A stretch of 64,000 nucleotides of DNA from DATNPH01 sp036703315 (GCA_036703315.1 DATNPH010000157.1:33421-97420); one strand, 5' to 3'; shown: positions 42,286-51,573, numbered from the stretch's first letter. The notes: generated by a model not told the origin, from the letters alone. Numbers and translations are program-made.

Positions 42286-42535
42286 GTCGATCAATAAAAC
42301 TGAACGAGAAAGCAAAGTTCAGAGTCGCCGACACTAAGCAAGTTGATGGAAATTGCTTAAGGTCTTGCCTGATTAACCAGTGGTGAATTCTCAAAGGTGA
42401 GCAACCGCGAATACGGTAGCAAAACCAAAAATTAAACCAAAGGTAGAACTGAACTTTTATACATGCGTCTTATGATAACTCAATCATTTGCTTTGAAAAG
42501 GTTATCTAACTGACATTGGCAATAACATAAGACCA

Positions 42536-42566
42536 TAAAAGGGTCTGCCGTGATTCAGCAGACCCC
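42536..42566 (-). terminator. Rho-independent terminator of the small conserved gene
   Basis: On the - strand the stem GGGTCTGC / GCAGACCC (8 bp) with a 9-nt loop is followed by TTTTATGG. It lies 33 bp after the stop at 42599. Confidence 0.9.
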
Positions 42567-42598
42567 AAGTTTAAAACCCTATTGAGTTAAATTTGGTC

Positions 42599-42817
42599 TT
42601 AGTCAATCGAAATTGATTGAGGACCAGTAGTTTTGCCGTTATCCCTGTCGGTAGCAGTGCCTGTGTAGGGGGAAGAGCCACTTTGCTCTCCCAGCCAACT
42701 CTTGACTGGGTCATCTGAGAGATTGAGTCGAAACACCCCAGAAAAAAATCCTCCAAAGAAAGCAACAGGCTGCTTAGTCAGCTCTTTAAAAATTGGTGTT
42801 AATTCATCAAGGAACAT
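42599..42817 (-). CDS. Small conserved cyanobacterial protein of unknown function
   Basis: The 72-residue protein begins MFLDELTPIFKELTKQPVAF, then FGGFFSGVFRLNLSDDPVKSWLGEQ. The pattern is familiar from small conserved cyanobacterial hypotheticals, but I know no function. The central Gly/Phe-rich stretch is moderately hydrophobic and the C-terminus is polar and probably disordered. A GGGAGA site lies about 7 nt before the ATG and a strong terminator follows, so this is a single-gene transcription unit. Confidence 0.75.
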   Translation of the reverse strand: MFLDELTPIFKELTKQPVAFFGGFFSGVFRLNLSDDPVKSWLGEQSGSSPYTGTATDRDNGKTTGPQSISID

Positions 42818-43152
42818 CGTTGTATCTCCCTAAACTGGCAATGGGTGTATGACTAAGAAAGGTTGGAGGGTTATACCATTTGGGTAAATATCTGTCACAA
42901 CTCAACAGCTGGTTTTTGCTAATGGCTCATGGTGAGCCAGCGCGGTATTGGGGGTTTCCCCATAAGCAACTGGCTTACTTCATAGCGGTAGCGACGCATG
43001 AGGGTCACCCGAAGGGCTAATAGCTCCAACAGATAATTAGCAATCAACTATTAGCAATTAGCCTTTACCTGTATGTGACATTCATAAACCGAAATGGTAT
43101 GAATGATTCCTCTGGGATCGTAGCGTGTTTATTGATGAACCATGCTCTGCAC
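42818..43152. other. Intergenic region without a gene
   Basis: It contains GGCTCATGGTGAGCC (about 42925-42939), a short palindrome related to the one inside cysS, and GGTAGCGACGCATGAGG-type dispersed sequence. There is no coding potential and no clear terminator for nrdJ, which ends at 43153 reading leftward. Confidence 0.45.
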
Positions 43153-44250
43153 CTATAGTGACTTCTGCTCTGAAAACAGGCACTTATCCGAGTCGCAACC
43201 TGCTGGTCCAGCTTCAATCAAATCGCCTGCTAGGGTTCTCCCATCTGTTGCTTCGCGATCATAACGGCTCAATGCCAGGTTAAAGTCATTAGTTTGGCGT
43301 CGCATTTCTACTTCCTGCATTAGCTGCTCATAGAGTTGACGATCTATCGGCTCGAACGGTAAGCGTGGGAAGGTTTGATGGTCGTCAAAGCGTGATAAGA
43401 GAGCGGCTGAAATGTAGCCTTCATCGTCTCGGATTGCTTCATAAATCCGAGTCCCTAATGCTTCCACCTCGTGTTCACGCAGCTCAATCGTGGCGCTGGT
43501 GTTGTGTCGCACATAGAATTTCTGAACTTGCATGTAAAAGTCCATCTGCGCGATCGCACTAAACTTACTGATGTCAATTTCATCAGCACCTGGTAAATCT
43601 GCCCAAGGCACAGCCACCGGAATTTCCACAAGCCATTCTGAACAAGCCTCCGAAAAGGGGTCATTCAAGAGATTCCCCTGCTCATCCTTGTCAGATTGAG
43701 ACGGGATAACGTTGTAACCGTAGTCAATACAGGCAAGAGCAACTGGATCGTACTTGCGGAAGGTGATCCGGCGAATAAAACGTTGCGCTTTGGGAGGATG
43801 CCAACCGGGAGAGGCGCTGGTGAGTAAGGATTTGGTGCCAGAAGGTTGAACCGTTGTGCAGCGGTTGGGTCGTTTGAGATTGTGGCGATCGCAGTAATCC
43901 CACACAACCCGATGCACAATGTCTCGCCAACGAGTCAAGTATTCTTGCTCCTGTCGCTTAAACGTAAGCCCTGCGGCAGTTTCCGGTCTTCCTTCTGACC
44001 ACCAGCGTAACCAATCAACACCGAAGGCGTTGACAAAGAAGTCGAACAAACCCGTGAAAGAGACCCCTACAATTGGATCAAGCTCCCGTGACTTCCGGTA
44101 GCGTTCCTCAACAAATTTGTGATTTAACAGTACAGCTACTGAAAGCGCACCGGCTGTAAAGGCATTTTCTTGTTCTTTGTAATTGAGTGGGTCAATTTGA
44201 TTGAGATGAATCTCAGCCAAATTACAATGAAAATTAGAGCCAATGATTTC
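43153..44250 (-). CDS. nrdJ: Class II ribonucleotide reductase NrdJ, exon 2 (C-terminal 365 residues)
   Basis: This exon continues nrdJ after the intron. It begins GAA ATC ATT GGC (EIIGSNFHCNLAEIHLNQIDP), which completes the active-site motif NPCG-E. It contains the C-terminal half of the reductase barrel (VGVSFTGLFDFFVNAFG, PSGTKSLLTSASPGWHPP, FIRRITFRKYDP) and ends with the redox-active cysteine pair GCDSDKCLFSEQKSL. That pair re-reduces the active site in class II enzymes. The open frame in genomic DNA seems to start only at an internal TTG at 44220; the true protein needs splicing of 44251-44557. The joined protein would be 775 residues, normal for B12-dependent ribonucleoside-triphosphate reductases. 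Confidence 0.9.
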   Translation of the reverse strand, partial: EIIGSNFHCNLAEIHLNQIDPLNYKEQENAFTAGALSVAVLLNHKFVEERYRKSRELDPIVGVSFTGLFDFFVNAFGVDWLRWWSEGRPETAAGLTFKRQEQEYLTRWRDIVHRVVWDYCDRHNLKRPNRCTTVQPSGTKSLLTSASPGWHPPKAQRFIRRITFRKYDPVALACIDYGYNVIPSQSDKDEQGNLLNDPFSEACSEWLVEIPVAVPWADLPGADEIDISKFSAIAQMDFYMQVQKFYVRHNTSATIELREHEVEALGTRIYEAIRDDEGYISAALLSRFDDHQTFPRLPFEPIDRQLYEQLMQEVEMRRQTNDFNLALSRYDREATDGRTLAGDLIEAGPAGCDSDKCLFSEQKSL

Positions 44251-44557
44251 CAGCCTTGTTACCCTAGAAGCTTTTTATCCTCTAGTTCTTACACTTGTTT
44301 TTTGTGTAAGCTCCGCGTACATTTTGTATGTATGAATTTTGAAAATTCCTTTTGTTATCCTATCTTTATTCATACATACCCCCACACTCTTGGAGAGATT
44401 ATATTCTAAATTCGATGAAGATTATTTGTTTCTTGAATTTAGTTTCACTCTCTACGCTGTACGGTGGTAAAAGCTTTTTATTTCTTTTACTTACCTCGGA
44501 ATTAACATCTCAGCCTTTTCCGATTTTGCGGGGTGTTTAACGTGAGGCAAATTGTTC
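44251..44557 (-). ncRNA. Group I-type intron (307 nt, no ORF) in nrdJ
   Basis: The 5' exon ends in U (...CCGUGUGGU) and the intron ends in G (...AAGGCUG), the group I rule. A P1 helix can be drawn: exon CGUGUGGU pairs with the internal guide GCCUCACG, giving the obligatory U-G pair at the splice site and one mismatch. Further helices read 5' to 3' on the - strand: GTAAAAG / CTTTTAC (P5-like), CTAAATTC / GAATTTAG (P8-like), GUAGAGAG with UCUCUCC (possible P7), GTATGTATGAAT / ATTCATACATAC (P9 region), CTTACAC / GTGTAAG and CTAGA / TCTAG. All reading frames contain stops, so no homing endonuclease is encoded. Joining the exons restores NPCGEIIGSNFHCNLAEIHL in frame. Subgroup not assigned. Confidence 0.85.
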
Positions 44558-45787
44558 ACCACACGGATTCAAGCCAAATCGGCTCATTCGGTGTTCTAAT
44601 TCTTCATCACTGATATTATCTCCTAGCTGTCTGAGATACACAGCAGCTTTTTGCTTGTCCTCATTATACAAATGCAGGAATTTACCTTTTTTATCTTTTG
44701 TGTTCAATACATCTATATTGGTTCTGACAACAGCTTCACCTGCCCATTGAATAGCACCTTCACCAGAATAGTACTGTTTACGAACTGCCTCAATGCATTC
44801 ATTAAGAGTTGGCTTTTGATGAAAGACGCGAGTATGGTTTGCCATTCTCAGCGCATCTCGCTCTGGGTCAATGCGCCAGTTGCCTCTTTCATCTTGTTGC
44901 CAGAGGTTATCTTTTGCATTAGCTCCTAATTTATCATCCGATAAAAATTGCCGCATCCCAGCACTTCTTCGAATATTGCCAGCAACAATTGTGACAGCAG
45001 CTTCATCAATTAAAAGGCAACATTCAACAGAAGTTAATTGGCGTCCTACAGCTTTATCCAGAATAGATGAACAATGCTTGTACAGTTCTGGCAATTTTAC
45101 AGGGTTAGCAACACCACCAAAGCCTTTAAGAACTTCTCCCGCAGCACGAACATCACTGAGATCAATTGATACTTTGACCTCACCTGAGAATCGTTCATCA
45201 GTGGATAATTCCAGCAGAGTTTGATAAGACTTAACCCAACCTTGGCGAGAGTCTCCTACATAGATGGTGACTTGGTTGCCTTCAATCTTGACTTCTGTTT
45301 GTTCACGACGCTTTGTGAGTAAGGTAGAGCCAGGTTCACCTTCTATAGTTACAGTGAGTGGGTTACGAATGGTGGGGAGCTGGTTAATGTATTTGGCTTC
45401 TAAAACAGCGCCTGTGCCACAGCCCATCATGGCAAGATCCATCATCAAGCCGAAAGCACGCCAGTCTACTACATTGGTACTTGTGCAGTTGTAGGCTCCT
45501 GAGAAGTTTTCTGGCTTTTCAATCCAATCTGTATTACCGACCCAGAGCCAACGACCAGAAGGTAGACTTTTGAGCTGGATCATCATCCGATGTAGAAGGG
45601 TCGCTTCACTATCACTCAGCCTGCCTAGTTTGGTAAATCCCTGAGTAGTGCGATCGCAAACTTGCTTCCAACTCTCGCGCCCCTCCTGTGTCCTGCGGCT
45701 GTAAGTCCTGAAAAATACAGGGTTAGCAGCTGGTGCTGTTTCTGGAAAATCACCCGTTTGGCGTTCCCGCTCAAGCTCTCGAACCAT
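44558..45787 (-). CDS. nrdJ: Class II ribonucleotide reductase NrdJ, exon 1 (N-terminal 410 residues)
   Basis: NrdJ reduces ribonucleoside triphosphates to deoxy forms with adenosylcobalamin as radical source, and it needs no oxygen. This exon includes LPSGRWLWVGNTDWIEKPENFSGAYNCTSTNV (substrate-side cysteine region), MMGCGTGAVLEAKYI, VAGNIRRSAGMRQF and GLNPCG, with Asn407 and the thiyl-radical Cys409. The exon ends after Gly410. Unspliced translation would add EQFASR and stop within the intron, giving a dead 416-residue fragment. ATG at 45787. Cobalamin synthesis is represented in this window by cobB. Confidence 0.92.
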
Positions 45788-45906
45788 AATTAAAGTTTGT
45801 TGTCGGTTTAAGCTAAACCTTGACTATAGCGATTTTAAATATAGTGGTCAAAGGTTGAAAAACTTAAGAATTTGCGCTAAGTGTAGGGCTGAATTCAAAC
45901 CTAAAC

Positions 45907-46491
45907 ATGTCTTTGGCTCCCTGGCGATCGCTCCTAGCGCGTGCTCTTCACCAAAACCGTAGCCTTCCCTATGCCCGCTACTTCCAACTGGCAACAGTTC
46001 GCAAGGATGGGCGTCCTGCGAACCGCACGGTGGTCTTTCGTGGGTTTGTAGACGACACCAACCAACTCAAAATTATTACTGATTCCCGTAGCCAGAAAGC
46101 AGACCAAATTAACCAGCAAGCTTGGGGAGAAGCCTGCTGGTACTTTCCTAAAACTCGTGAGCAATTTCGTTTGGCTGGTCAGCTAACTCTGATTGGAGCC
46201 GATTATCCCGACCAATCCCTAAAAGATGCCCGTCGCGCTACTTGGCAAGAGCTTTCTGACTCAGCACGTTTACAATTTGCGTGGCCTCATCCAGGGGAAT
46301 TTAGAGCAGAAGACAACACGGCTTTTTCTCCACCACCACCTGACCCAACGCAGCCACTACCAAATTTTTATCTATTATTGCTAGAACCTACACAAGTTGA
46401 TCACTTGGAGTTACGAGGCGAACCACAAAATCGATCGCTTTACCATCAAAACAATGCTCAGGACTGGTTGAAACAATCAATAAATCCTTGA
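45907..46491 (+). CDS. Pyridoxamine 5'-phosphate oxidase family protein (Npun_F5749-like)
   Basis: The 194-residue FMN-binding split-barrel protein has YARYFQLATVRKDGRPANRTVVFRGF, where the RPANRTVVFRG stretch binds FMN phosphate in the family. ITDSRSQKADQI and GEACWYFPKTREQFRLAGQL follow. It resembles the Npun_F5749-type group common in cyanobacteria rather than canonical PdxH, since the PdxH C-terminal active-site motif is not evident. Likely a flavin-dependent oxidoreductase; the substrate is unknown. It diverges from nrdJ with 119 bp between them. Confidence 0.85.
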   Translation: MSLAPWRSLLARALHQNRSLPYARYFQLATVRKDGRPANRTVVFRGFVDDTNQLKIITDSRSQKADQINQQAWGEACWYFPKTREQFRLAGQLTLIGADYPDQSLKDARRATWQELSDSARLQFAWPHPGEFRAEDNTAFSPPPPDPTQPLPNFYLLLLEPTQVDHLELRGEPQNRSLYHQNNAQDWLKQSINP

Positions 46492-46560
46492 AATGAGGAG
46501 TAGAAAATTGAATTTCACGGCAAGTCTTGCTCACTCACCCTTGGTATAAGTAGCGCTTTG

Positions 46561-47328
46561 TTAAATACCAGCACCATCCAAAAACTGCTGAATGACTTTG
46601 TCCTCAATGCGGCAACTTGTGGTTCTCCTAGTGGAAGCATCTGAACAATCAAGCTCTGAAGACACGGCATGAATCAGGGATGCCTTTGAAGACGGTTGAC
46701 TTGCTAAACCTTGCACTTGTTGTTCTAGTGTCTCAATACGGTCTACTAGAGTGCGAATAACTGCGGCTTCTGAATCAGGCAGACTGCCATGTTCCAATGG
46801 ATTAACCCGGACACCAGAGCGATACACAATCCGACCTGGGATACCGACTACAGTGCAATCAGATGGGACATCCCGCAACACAACTGAGCCAGCCCCAATG
46901 CGAACATTGTTGCCAATTTCAATGTTGCCCAAAACCTTGGCACCAGCGCCAACTACAACATTTTCTCCAAGGGTAGGGTGCCGCTTGCCACACTCCTTAC
47001 CTGTACCACCCAGGGTAACGCCTTGATAAATGAGGGCATAATCTCCGACAATGGCAGTTTCGCCAATCACGACACCCATGCCATGGTCAATGAAAACACC
47101 TTTTCCAACTTTGGCACCAGGATGAATTTCGATCCCAGTTAAAAAGCGGGAAAACTGAGAAATTAACCGAGGAATGAAAGGAATTCCTAGAAGGTGTAAC
47201 CAGTGACAAAGACGGTGGAATAGTAATGCCTGAAGACCAGGGTAGCAGAATAAAACTTCCAGCCAATTGCGAGCGGCTGGATCGCGCTCAAAGATGATGC
47301 GGAAGTCAGTAATAAGTGCAGATAGCAC
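46561..47328 (-). CDS. cysE: Serine O-acetyltransferase
   Basis: The 255-residue enzyme acetylates serine for cysteine synthesis. The N-terminal part (LITDFRIIFERDPAARNWLEVLFCYPGLQALLFHRLCHWLH) is family-typical. The left-handed beta-helix of hexapeptide repeats follows, with HPGAKVGKGVFIDHGMGVVIGETA, VTLGGTGKECGKRHPTLGENV and AGAKVLGNIEIGNN. The GTG at 47328 (VLSALITDF) matches the usual cyanobacterial start. The frame stays open further upstream to 47448 but would overlap the preceding gene with unrelated sequence. The C-terminal tail beyond the helix is longer than in enteric CysE, as in other cyanobacteria. Confidence 0.92.
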   Translation of the reverse strand: MLSALITDFRIIFERDPAARNWLEVLFCYPGLQALLFHRLCHWLHLLGIPFIPRLISQFSRFLTGIEIHPGAKVGKGVFIDHGMGVVIGETAIVGDYALIYQGVTLGGTGKECGKRHPTLGENVVVGAGAKVLGNIEIGNNVRIGAGSVVLRDVPSDCTVVGIPGRIVYRSGVRVNPLEHGSLPDSEAAVIRTLVDRIETLEQQVQGLASQPSSKASLIHAVSSELDCSDASTRRTTSCRIEDKVIQQFLDGAGI

Positions 47329-47387
47329 AGGCAGATTACCTAGTGGATGGTAAAACGAACTACTACAGACTATACTATCGCTCTTGC

Positions 47388-47861
47388 TTACTCTCGCACA
47401 CCCAAGGTGTAATTGAGCCTTTGTCCTGATTCTATAGAACCGACCCAAATCTTGTAGGTACCCGCTTTCAAGGAGTCTGTCACGCTGGCATCTTTGCTGG
47501 AACCTGTGTCATCGCCACAGCGAACAGTCTGATCATCAGGCCCTTGAATCACTAGGGTTGTATCTTGTCCTTGACTGTTAACTAGAACGCTTAAATTAGG
47601 GAAGTCTTTTTGCAAGACCATGATGTGATCGGGAGTAGCATCCGCAAAACCAATACAGGGATTCTTGTTGCGATCGCGGTTGGCGATCGATGACAAAGAG
47701 TAAGAGCCTCCTGTGCTACCGATAGCGCGCCCTGCCTTAGGAGCAAAACCGGGTGATAAAGTCAAAGTACCGAAATTAGCTGCCCTTTGGGATAAGACTG
47801 GTGTAGCGCTTATTAGGGCGGCTACTACAGCAACAAGACCTCGACTATATAACCGCAGCAT
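47388..47861 (-). CDS. Secreted protein with pre-peptidase C-terminal-like (PPC) fold
   Basis: The 157-residue protein has a clear signal peptide (LRLYSRGLVAVVAALISATPVLSQ). The rest (ADATPDHIMVLQKDFPNLSVLVNSQGQDTTLVIQGPDDQTVRCGDD, then DSLKAGTYKIWVGSIESGQRLNYTLGV) has the look of a PPC-type beta-sandwich, in which such domains appear alone or attached to exoenzymes. The function is unknown. It lies 59 bp upstream of cysE on the same strand; co-transcription is possible. Confidence 0.75.
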   Translation of the reverse strand: MLRLYSRGLVAVVAALISATPVLSQRAANFGTLTLSPGFAPKAGRAIGSTGGSYSLSSIANRDRNKNPCIGFADATPDHIMVLQKDFPNLSVLVNSQGQDTTLVIQGPDDQTVRCGDDTGSSKDASVTDSLKAGTYKIWVGSIESGQRLNYTLGVRE

Positions 47862-48108
47862 GTGTCTTAACCCTCCTATAAAGACTAGAATTCTTGCAAA
47901 AGTAGAATGTTTGTTATTTAGCAGTAGTATTTATCTCTCTTGGCTTTGCCACTTATGCAAGAAGCCCACTGGGAATTAAATTTCTCTCCTGAGACGGAAT
48001 TACACATGTGAGTGCATACCCTTGTCTTAGCTGAGCTGAGGCTGTTAAATACCGACAAAAGTGACACTCTACTGTCTGCCACATTACAAAAACCGTTTTG
48101 GAGGTACT

Positions 48109-48273
48109 ATGCCACTAATTATTTTGATTACACTGCTGCTATTTAATAGTTGGCTATTTTCAGAAGTGCTTGTGTTGCTTCCATTGAACCTCCTTAATTC
48201 ATTGAAGCCTTTTTCTTCATCAATGCTGCTGGTTGCCTTACTCGCCTTCTTGTGGTGCTTTGGAGGGGAATGA
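48109..48273 (+). CDS. Small hydrophobic protein (54 residues), possible
   Basis: MPLIILITLLLFNSWLFSEVLVLLPLNLL and SSSMLLVALLAFLWCFGGE would form two short membrane helices. GGAGGT directly precedes the ATG, but only 3 nt away, which is tight. An in-frame GTG at 48061 would add 16 residues. No family is recognised. The consistent hydrophobicity argues for a real small membrane protein, but a chance ORF cannot be excluded. Confidence 0.4.
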   Translation: MPLIILITLLLFNSWLFSEVLVLLPLNLLNSLKPFSSSMLLVALLAFLWCFGGE

Positions 48274-48746
48274 GAGTTGGGCCTAATTTGAGAAAGTACG
48301 GATTAGTTAACTTGAAGATACGGTGCCCTTAATTACGATTTTAGCTAGCAATGAAGTCTAGTGGATTACCGAATGAATAATCCACTGGCAGGAACCTTTC
48401 TTCGCACCTAATGCAATGTAGTGATGAGTACCTAACTCAACTTCTTTATCAGTGTTAGATAGTAGGACGATACCTGCTTCAGTAAACGCTGGCACTTTAA
48501 GTAAAACCCACCTGCGGAATACGGTTCCGAGATGGGTATCTTCGCTAGGATTACCGAGCTTTTAGCTCGGTAGGAACTGATGAAGCGCTTTACTACATCC
48601 GAAATACTACCACCCTTGTGATCCCTGCATGACCCTGACTTCTATGGATCATAGAGATATAGCTGAAATTCTTAGGAGGAGCGATCGCGCTTCTACTTTT
48701 GGCACAGCGCTATCGGAAGGGCACGGTGATACCATGCCCCTGCTCT
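48274..48746. other. Intergenic region with hairpins, no gene
   Basis: About 470 bp lie between the small ORF and cysS. TACCGAGCT-TTT-AGCTCGGTA forms a 9-bp hairpin at 48552-48572, and GGGCACGGT-GAT-ACCATGCCC lies at 48719-48739, 8 bp beyond the cysS stop; the latter could serve as its terminator although no T-tract follows. I see no coding sequence. Confidence 0.55.
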
Positions 48747-50330
48747 CTAATTGCGATGCCAGATAGTCACACCACCGGGCTTATCGATTAGGGTAATACC
48801 TTTGGCTAAGAGTTCCTTGCGGATGCGATCGCTCATCTCAAAGTTTTTCACTTCCCGTGCTTTTTTGCGTTGCTCAATCAGTTCCTCAATCTCCGCATCA
48901 CTTAAGCTGTGTACATCAGTTACAGGATCGGCCGATCCATAGCTAGTTGCTGTTCCAACAGTCGCAACGATCGGTTCAGGACGAGCTTCCAATCCTAAAA
49001 CTTGAGCAAGGCAGACTAGTGTCCGCCACCGACGCTCTAGAGTTTGGGGGTCGGCATCCGTTCTCTGTTCATGAACAAGGATATTACCCTCACGGCTCAA
49101 ATCCTTAGCTAGTTCAAACAAGACAGGTAAACCCCCAGCAAAGTTAAAGTCATCATCCACCGCTTCATTAAATCGCGCTATCACAGCATCTTGTAGGGGC
49201 GAGTCATGACGGACTTCGTCCCGATTTACCTCGCTTCGCTCACCATTTATGGTGAGCTTGTCGAATCCATGCAACGCATTCGAAGAAGCCTCCGCACCCT
49301 CTGGTTTCCAACCCAGTCTCTTGCCATACTGATAACCGAACAGCAACCCTTCCTTAAGGGTGCGCCATCCATTCGTAGCCGATTCTAGAGCATCATCCGA
49401 AAAATCGATCGGCTTGCGGTAATGAGCCATCAGCACAAATAACCTCACCGCCATCGGATCAACGGGTCGATCTAGCAAATCACGGATGGTGATAAAGTTG
49501 CCCAGAGACTTGGACATTTTCTCACCCTCCACTTTCACCATGCCAGTATGTAACCAGTAGCGAGCTAGCGGTTTGCCAGTTACAGCTTCCGATTGAGCAA
49601 TTTCATTCTCGTGGTGAGGGAAAATTAAGTCAGATCCCCCGGTGTGAATATCAATCGTTTCACCGAGTTTCTCCCGAATCATTGCCGAGCATTCAATATG
49701 CCAACCTGGACGACCATCACCCCAAGGGGATTCCCAGAAGGGTTCCCCTGGTTTGGCTGCTTTCCACAGGGCAAAATCAGATAAGTCTCTCTTCTTGGAC
49801 GCCTCATCATCCACATCTACTCGTCCACTAGCCCCGAAGAGCAAGTCTTCTAACTTGCGTCCGGAGAGTTTGCCATACTCTGGAAACTGGCGTACTGCAT
49901 AGTAAACATCACCAGCGGCTGGGTAAGCGTAGTTCTTCTGTTCCAACTCGTAAATTAGCCGCTTAATCCCGTCAAGCGTATGAGTTGCACGCGGATAGGC
50001 GTCAGCTTCTTTAACATTGAGCCGCGCCATATCCTCAAAATATGCTTTGATAAAGCGCTCAGAGACATTTTCCATTGATGTCCCTTCTTGCCGTGCCCGG
50101 TTCAGAATTTTGTCGTCAATATCTGTGAAATTCTGCACATAATCAACGTCTAGCCCTCGCCATTGCAGATATCGACGGGCAGTATCCCAGACTATGCAAG
50201 TTCTGGCATGACCCAAATGGCAATAGTCATACACCGTGATGCCGCAGCAATACATCCGCACCTTACCGCTTTCCAACGGCTCAAAAGGTTCCTTGCGACG
50301 AGTCAGTGTATTGTAAAGGGTTAAGGTCAT
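48747..50330 (-). CDS. cysS: Cysteinyl-tRNA synthetase
   Basis: The 527-residue class I synthetase charges tRNA-Cys. HIGH-type motif: CHLGHARTCIVWD (about 35-47). Zinc ligands and the active site include CCGITVYD and WHIECSAM, with HTGGSDLIFPHHENEIAQSEA. KMSKS is in GEKMSKSLGNF. It is about 40-60 residues longer than Escherichia coli CysS, partly due to an insert (about 345-375, ALHGFDKLTINGERSEVNRD) encoded by a palindromic repeat, between ESATNGWRTLKEGL and the DALR-like helix AVIARFNEAVDDDFN. Its start ATG at 50330 is divergent from the COG0523 gene. Confidence 0.95.
   Translation of the reverse strand: MTLTLYNTLTRRKEPFEPLESGKVRMYCCGITVYDYCHLGHARTCIVWDTARRYLQWRGLDVDYVQNFTDIDDKILNRARQEGTSMENVSERFIKAYFEDMARLNVKEADAYPRATHTLDGIKRLIYELEQKNYAYPAAGDVYYAVRQFPEYGKLSGRKLEDLLFGASGRVDVDDEASKKRDLSDFALWKAAKPGEPFWESPWGDGRPGWHIECSAMIREKLGETIDIHTGGSDLIFPHHENEIAQSEAVTGKPLARYWLHTGMVKVEGEKMSKSLGNFITIRDLLDRPVDPMAVRLFVLMAHYRKPIDFSDDALESATNGWRTLKEGLLFGYQYGKRLGWKPEGAEASSNALHGFDKLTINGERSEVNRDEVRHDSPLQDAVIARFNEAVDDDFNFAGGLPVLFELAKDLSREGNILVHEQRTDADPQTLERRWRTLVCLAQVLGLEARPEPIVATVGTATSYGSADPVTDVHSLSDAEIEELIEQRKKAREVKNFEMSDRIRKELLAKGITLIDKPGGVTIWHRN
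49231..49264. repeat. Palindromic repeat inside cysS
   Basis: GCTCACCAT (49238-49246) and ATGGTGAGC (49249-49257) are perfect inverted arms, flanked by TCGCTTC and TTGTCGA. The encoded FDKLTINGERSE lies outside any motif expected in CysS. The length is kept in frame. Confidence 0.65.
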
Positions 50331-50466
50331 GACACAGTATTAATGAAATCAGTAATGGATAGATCAGCAATAATGAGGAAAGCAGGGATGTTATAGCATC
50401 CTCATGACGGTGTTAATCACACCTGTACGTTATCCTCTTATATTCTGACTTGTTCGACGGCTCCCT

Positions 50467-51573
50467 ATGCAATCAGTACCAACTCAGTCCGCATCCTCCG
50501 AGGCAATAGATGCCCCCAAGCAGGGCTTGCCAGTCACCATCATTACTGGTTTTCTCGGTAGCGGCAAAACCACTCTCCTCAATCACATTTTGACCAATCA
50601 GCAGGGACTCAAGACAGCTGTTCTGGTTAATGAATTTGGTGAAATCGGCATCGACAACGAGCTGATTGTAACCACCGGCGAGAACATGGTGGAACTGAAT
50701 AATGGTTGTATCTGCTGCACGATTAATAATGATTTGGCAGAGGCAGTATACAAGGTTTTAGAACGCGAAGACAAGGTGGATTATCTGGTGGTGGAAACCA
50801 CAGGTCTTGCTGATCCTCTGCCGGTGGCACTCACCTTTTTAGGGACGGAACTGCGAGACCTGACTCGTCTCGATTCCATTGTTACCACGGTAGACTGCTC
50901 CAATTTCAGTCTAGATCTATTTAATAGTGAAGCCGCCTATAGTCAGATTGCCTATGGCGACATCATACTGCTCAATAAGGTAGACCTGGTGGATGAAGGT
51001 GATGTAGACGCCCTAGAAATCAGAATTAGAGAGATCAAAGCAGGGGCAAGGATTATCCGAACAACAAAATCCCAGGTGCCACTGCCTTTGATTCTCAGCG
51101 TGGGTCTATTTGAGAGTGACAAATATTTCCAGCTGGGAGCGTCTGATCATAAGCATGACCATGAGCATCACGACCATGAGCATCACGACCATGACCACGA
51201 TTGCGGTCATGATCATCATAACCATGACCACCACAATCACTCCAATCACCTGGAAAATGATGGCTTTACTTCGCTTTCGTTCGAGAGTGACAAGCCTTTT
51301 GTGATCAGGAAGTTCCAGAATTTCCTAGACAATCAACTTCCAGAAAATGTGTTTCGTGCTAAAGGAATTCTTTGGTTTGATGAGAGTCCGAATCGTCACA
51401 TCTTCCACCTCAGTGGTAAACGTTTCACCATTGAGGATGATGAGTGGAAAGGTGCACCGAAAACTCAACTGGTGCTGATTGGTCAGAATTTAGATCATCA
51501 GAAATTGCGATCGCAAATTGAAAAGTGTATTTGTCTGCCTTCCACCAGTCGCGGCAAGGGATTCGGGAAATAG
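50467..51573 (+). CDS. COG0523/CobW-family GTPase with His-rich metal-binding stretch
   Basis: The 368-residue G3E GTPase has P-loop GFLGSGKTT (28-36), the metal-binding CICC (81-84, in NNGCICCTI), ETTGLADP and the guanine-specificity LNKVD. Residues about 227-262 form a His/Asp run with more than fifteen His, a typical zinc, cobalt or nickel reservoir. The CobW C-terminal domain follows (KPFVIRKFQNFLDNQLPENVFRAKGILWFDE). COG0523 proteins deliver metal to client enzymes or act in zinc homeostasis. The His-rich run favours metallochaperone activity, and zinc is the commonest case. No Zur box is assigned. Confidence 0.88.
   Translation: MQSVPTQSASSEAIDAPKQGLPVTIITGFLGSGKTTLLNHILTNQQGLKTAVLVNEFGEIGIDNELIVTTGENMVELNNGCICCTINNDLAEAVYKVLEREDKVDYLVVETTGLADPLPVALTFLGTELRDLTRLDSIVTTVDCSNFSLDLFNSEAAYSQIAYGDIILLNKVDLVDEGDVDALEIRIREIKAGARIIRTTKSQVPLPLILSVGLFESDKYFQLGASDHKHDHEHHDHEHHDHDHDCGHDHHNHDHHNHSNHLENDGFTSLSFESDKPFVIRKFQNFLDNQLPENVFRAKGILWFDESPNRHIFHLSGKRFTIEDDEWKGAPKTQLVLIGQNLDHQKLRSQIEKCICLPSTSRGKGFGK

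Noticed and set aside
44251..44557. Group II intron or intein as explanation for the split nrdJ
   Set aside because: The insert lacks GUGYG start, AY end and domain V-like hairpin of group II introns, and no frame is open through it as an intein needs.
45788..45906. Cobalamin riboswitch upstream of nrdJ
   Set aside because: The leader is too short (119 bp shared by two divergent genes) and I see no B12-box-like sequence.
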